A DNA stretch of 64,000 nucleotides. Origin: Leucosporidium creatinivorum. Its lineage: Eukaryota > Basidiomycota > Microbotryomycetes > Leucosporidiales > Leucosporidiaceae. This document shows positions 61,461-64,000 of the stretch, in pieces. The notes beneath the pieces are model-generated. The model ran no database searches and was not told where the DNA came from. It saw nothing but the letters and a program-made list of their open reading frames with translations. The translations under genes and the position numbers were made by a program. The stretch covers positions 171,868-235,867 of the forward strand of contig BCKL01000036.1 in NCBI GenBank assembly GCA_001600635.1, in the 5' to 3' direction. Each line of letters begins with the position of its first letter. Within the stretch, counting starts at the first letter, position 1.

Positions 61461-63830
61461 ATGGCGCTGTCTACTCCGCCTTCTACTACAGAATCGCTCC
61501 CTCTCACTCCCCGCGACTCCTCAGAATCGGCTCGCCCTGCCTTGTCCCCTTCGCCTCCTTCATCGCCTACAGCAGTCAAACCCTTCACAACCAGACCACA
61601 GCCGCCTTCACGGGAGAGCTCTTCAGGCGATTCTGTAGCCGATTCTGCAGCAGGAGGGGAGCAGTCGCCCATGCTCGCGCGAGAGTCGGAGGACGGCGAC
61701 TCGGATTCGGACGACTTGGACGCTGGACAGAACATCAAAACGCCGAGGCCGTGGGGAGAGGGTACATGGGAAGCTGGGAGCGGTGCAGGACTACCGACGA
61801 GCAGCTCGAACAGCTCTCACGCAACCTCTGGGCGGAATCGACGAGTCTATGGCGGAGGGAGGCATGGCGAAGGGTTGCAAGGGGGTAGTAGAACTACAGG
61901 AGAAGTAGCGGGTATGATATTGGCCGGCACGTGAGTCTCTGCGCCGCTACAGCTGCGTTTGTGCTGGATCCAAGTGGGGAAGCGAAGCGCAGCAGCTGAC
62001 CCTTCGCTCTCCTCTCGCTGTAGGCTATCCCCGACTCCGTTACTCCTCCCGCACGCTGCTGCACTACTCGGATTACCGCTGTTCCTACCGCTTCTCTTCC
62101 TCACGGGAGGGCTCAGTTGGTTCGCCTACGTCGCGATTGGAGTTGAGGCTCGTTATGTCGGCTCAAGGTGCGTCCTGAGATTGTTCAGATGGAGCAAAGC
62201 CGAGCTGACATTTGCCCTCCACCTCAGATCATGGCCCTCGCTCACCTCGGCCGTCTTCCCTCACCGCTTCCATGCCCACCGAGTCGGCGAGCTGCTCGCT
62301 TCCCTCCTCGTCTTTCTCGGATCCATCGCTCGTGGAGTGCTAGGCGTCGTAGCGGCTAGCGAGGTCGTCATCGATCTATTTGTACCAGAGGGAGGTCGCA
62401 GGTGGTGGGAGCGAGTCATCGTTGTTGGAGTCGTCGCCCTAGTCTGGGTAAGTAGCAAGTCGGTTCTCTCTCGACTCTCAAGCTGACCTTCGCTGCTGAA
62501 CAGGTCCTTCTTCCCCTCGTCTTCCTCCCTCTCATTCGAGCTCAACTGCGCCGACGACCAAGCACCACCCACTCGGCCATCGCCTCCCTCCTCCGCCTCC
62601 CAGCGTGGCTCGCTCTCCTCCTCTGGCCTCTGTCCCTCCTCATTCTCGCCGTTCGCCTCAAGCAACTCAACATCGATCATCCTCATCCTGGAATGGGGCT
62701 TTCAAATCGAGACCTCACCTTCCCTCCTGCGCCGCAACCGCCTGCCGAGCATGGAAGTGCGGGAGAGGCGATGGGCCTCAGCATCTGGGGAGGTGTGTCG
62801 TCGGTCCTCGAAGCTTTTCTTAACTTCAAATCTGACCCTCTAACACCAACAGGAATCGCTATCGTCATCTTCTCCCTTTCCTGCCACCACGACGCCTTCA
62901 AGTTCTTCGGCTCGCTCGCTCGTCCTCCTTCTACCGCACCTCGCCGTCGGTCCTCTCTCGCACCAGGCGAAGAGCCTTCTACATCATCCCCCTCCGCCGT
63001 CGAAGGTCGTCGAAATCAATGGCCTCTCGCCTGCGCCATGGGAGTCTTCGGCGCCACCATCATCCAACTCGGCTGGGGCTTGGTCGGCTACCTCGGCCTA
63101 CCCAATGGAGGAAGAGAGGGCAACCTTCTCGCTTCGCCTGCACTCCCTCGCGGCGATGGATGGTTGATCCTCGTGAGAGGTTTGGTGCTCCTCGCTGTAG
63201 TAGCTCAGATCGAGGGCAACCTCTCGTCGGCGTATGTGAGGATGGGCAAGGCCGTCGAGTTGGTCGTAGGGAAGAGTAGTGGAGGCGAGGGCGAGGCGAG
63301 GGAACGGCGGAGGAGCAGCTATGTTCGAGTAGCAGGAGGGCAGGACGCCGAGGGAGCAAAGCAGGGGTGGGATTGGCGCTCCGGGTTGGCGAGAGTGCTT
63401 GTTTGGAGCGTGGTGGTGGCGCTGTCGGTGTTGGTGTGCTCTTGGGGAGAGTCGGGGGAAGGGTTGGTGAGCGTCGCCGAGATCGGTGGAGCTGTCTTGT
63501 CGAGCTTGACGGGCTTTCTCGTGCCCTGTGAGTTGTCTCGCCTCTTCCCCTGTAGGAGCTCAGTCGCTGACTCGCTCTCTCTACCCCATAACAGCCCTCT
63601 TCTTCATCGCCCTCTTCCACCTCCGCCGCCCTCGCTCCATCTTCATCTCCGACCCCTCCCTCCCCGCCTTCGCCAGCGACACCCTACTCCTCCGCAAAGA
63701 GCGCGAGGTACAACGTCGCCTCTCGGGTCGACGCATCTGGCAAGATGTGCTCGTTTTCGGTGGGCTGCTACCGTTCGGAACGGTTACGCTCGTGAGGGGT
63801 TGTATTGCGTTGGCGACGAAGGAGGATTGA
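61461..63830 (+). CDS. Amino-acid transporter, AAAP (Aa_trans) family
   Basis: Six exons (61461-61930, 62024-62167, 62228-62447, 62504-62792, 62853-63527, 63595-63830) join to 677 residues. A Ser/Pro-rich, acidic cytosolic N-terminus of about 140 residues precedes some eleven membrane segments. The core carries GMILAGTLSPTPLLLPHAAAL in TM1 and IAIVIFSLSCHHDAFKFFGSL, which corresponds to the AAAP FsCh-like segment of vacuolar (Avt) and SLC38-type carriers. The TM1 glycine motif is divergent and the loops are long. It probably moves neutral amino acids across the vacuolar or plasma membrane; direction and substrate are not readable. The stop at 63828 is 170 bases from the window end. Confidence 0.75.
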
Positions 63831-64000
63831 TTGCCGTGGGAGTCGGGGTGTAGCTGTTCTGACATTATATACGGATTACATGTGTCTCTTTTTGGCCAGT
63901 CGCGCTCGCTCGAGACTCCTTGGAGTGCGGAGAGGTAAAACTGAGGCTCGGAGCTACAGCGGCGTGAACCGAACGACTTGGGCGGCAAAGAGGCTCGCAC
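63831..64000. other. 3' flank at window end
   Basis: Nothing recognised in the last 170 bases. Confidence 0.4.

Overview
The window is nuclear DNA from a filamentous-fungus or yeast-like basidiomycete, most likely a GC-rich red-yeast type (Pucciniomycotina, Microbotryomycetes-like). The genus cannot be fixed from sequence alone. Reasons: genes are packed on both strands and are broken by many 50-75 nt introns with GTGAGT/GTGCGT/GTACGT donors and CTGAC/CTAAC branch sites. The proteins are fungal: a Zn2Cys6 regulator pair, an AAT permease, a fungal Sat4/Hal4-type kinase, Tim9, Tif6 and Caf16. There are no operons, Shine-Dalgarno sites or CRISPR arrays. Four N bases lie at 20131-21134. CDS coordinates run from start codon to stop codon and include introns; joined exon lengths were checked to be in frame where stated.

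Layout. 1389-3689 Sat4/Hal4-like kinase (+). 4774-7529 amino-acid permease (-). 9534-10060 APC11 (-). 10489-12270 Zn2Cys6 regulator (-). 13597-15967 MFS sugar porter (+) with an apparent one-nucleotide exon. 16581-18914 Tag1/DUF3712-like membrane protein (+). 19616-20443 low-complexity protein (+). 22009-24522 second Zn2Cys6 regulator (+). 26633-31052 meiotic MSH5 (+, 24 exons, four GC-AG introns). 31264-33331 unknown (-). 33718-36500 dihydrolipoyl dehydrogenase (+). 38618-40632 CAF16 (+). 41095-42459 RRP17/NOL12 (+). 44034-46202 TIM9 (-). 46643-49255 TIF6 (+). 50872-52980 unknown coiled-coil protein (-). 53356-55088 universal stress protein (-). 59015-60878 PI-PLC X-domain protein (+). 61461-63830 AAAP amino-acid transporter (+).

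The most striking content is an orphan gene family scattered between these housekeeping genes: six copies in 34 kb (24799-25825 -, 37089-38143 +, 42675-43690 +, 49614-50617 -, 55727-56749 +, 57629-58655 +). All have the same five-exon plan (exon 2 exactly 22 nt, exon 4 exactly 30 nt) and encode about 245-265 residue proteins with a nearly invariant C-terminal motif, RQARRSGVSEGELRARWA. Two copies carry one in-frame stop codon each. I recognise no known domain in them.

The housekeeping genes are not functionally linked to one another; they cover cell cycle (APC11), meiosis (MSH5), mitochondria (LPD1, TIM9), ribosome biogenesis (RRP17, TIF6), transcription (CAF16, zinc-cluster regulators) and transport.
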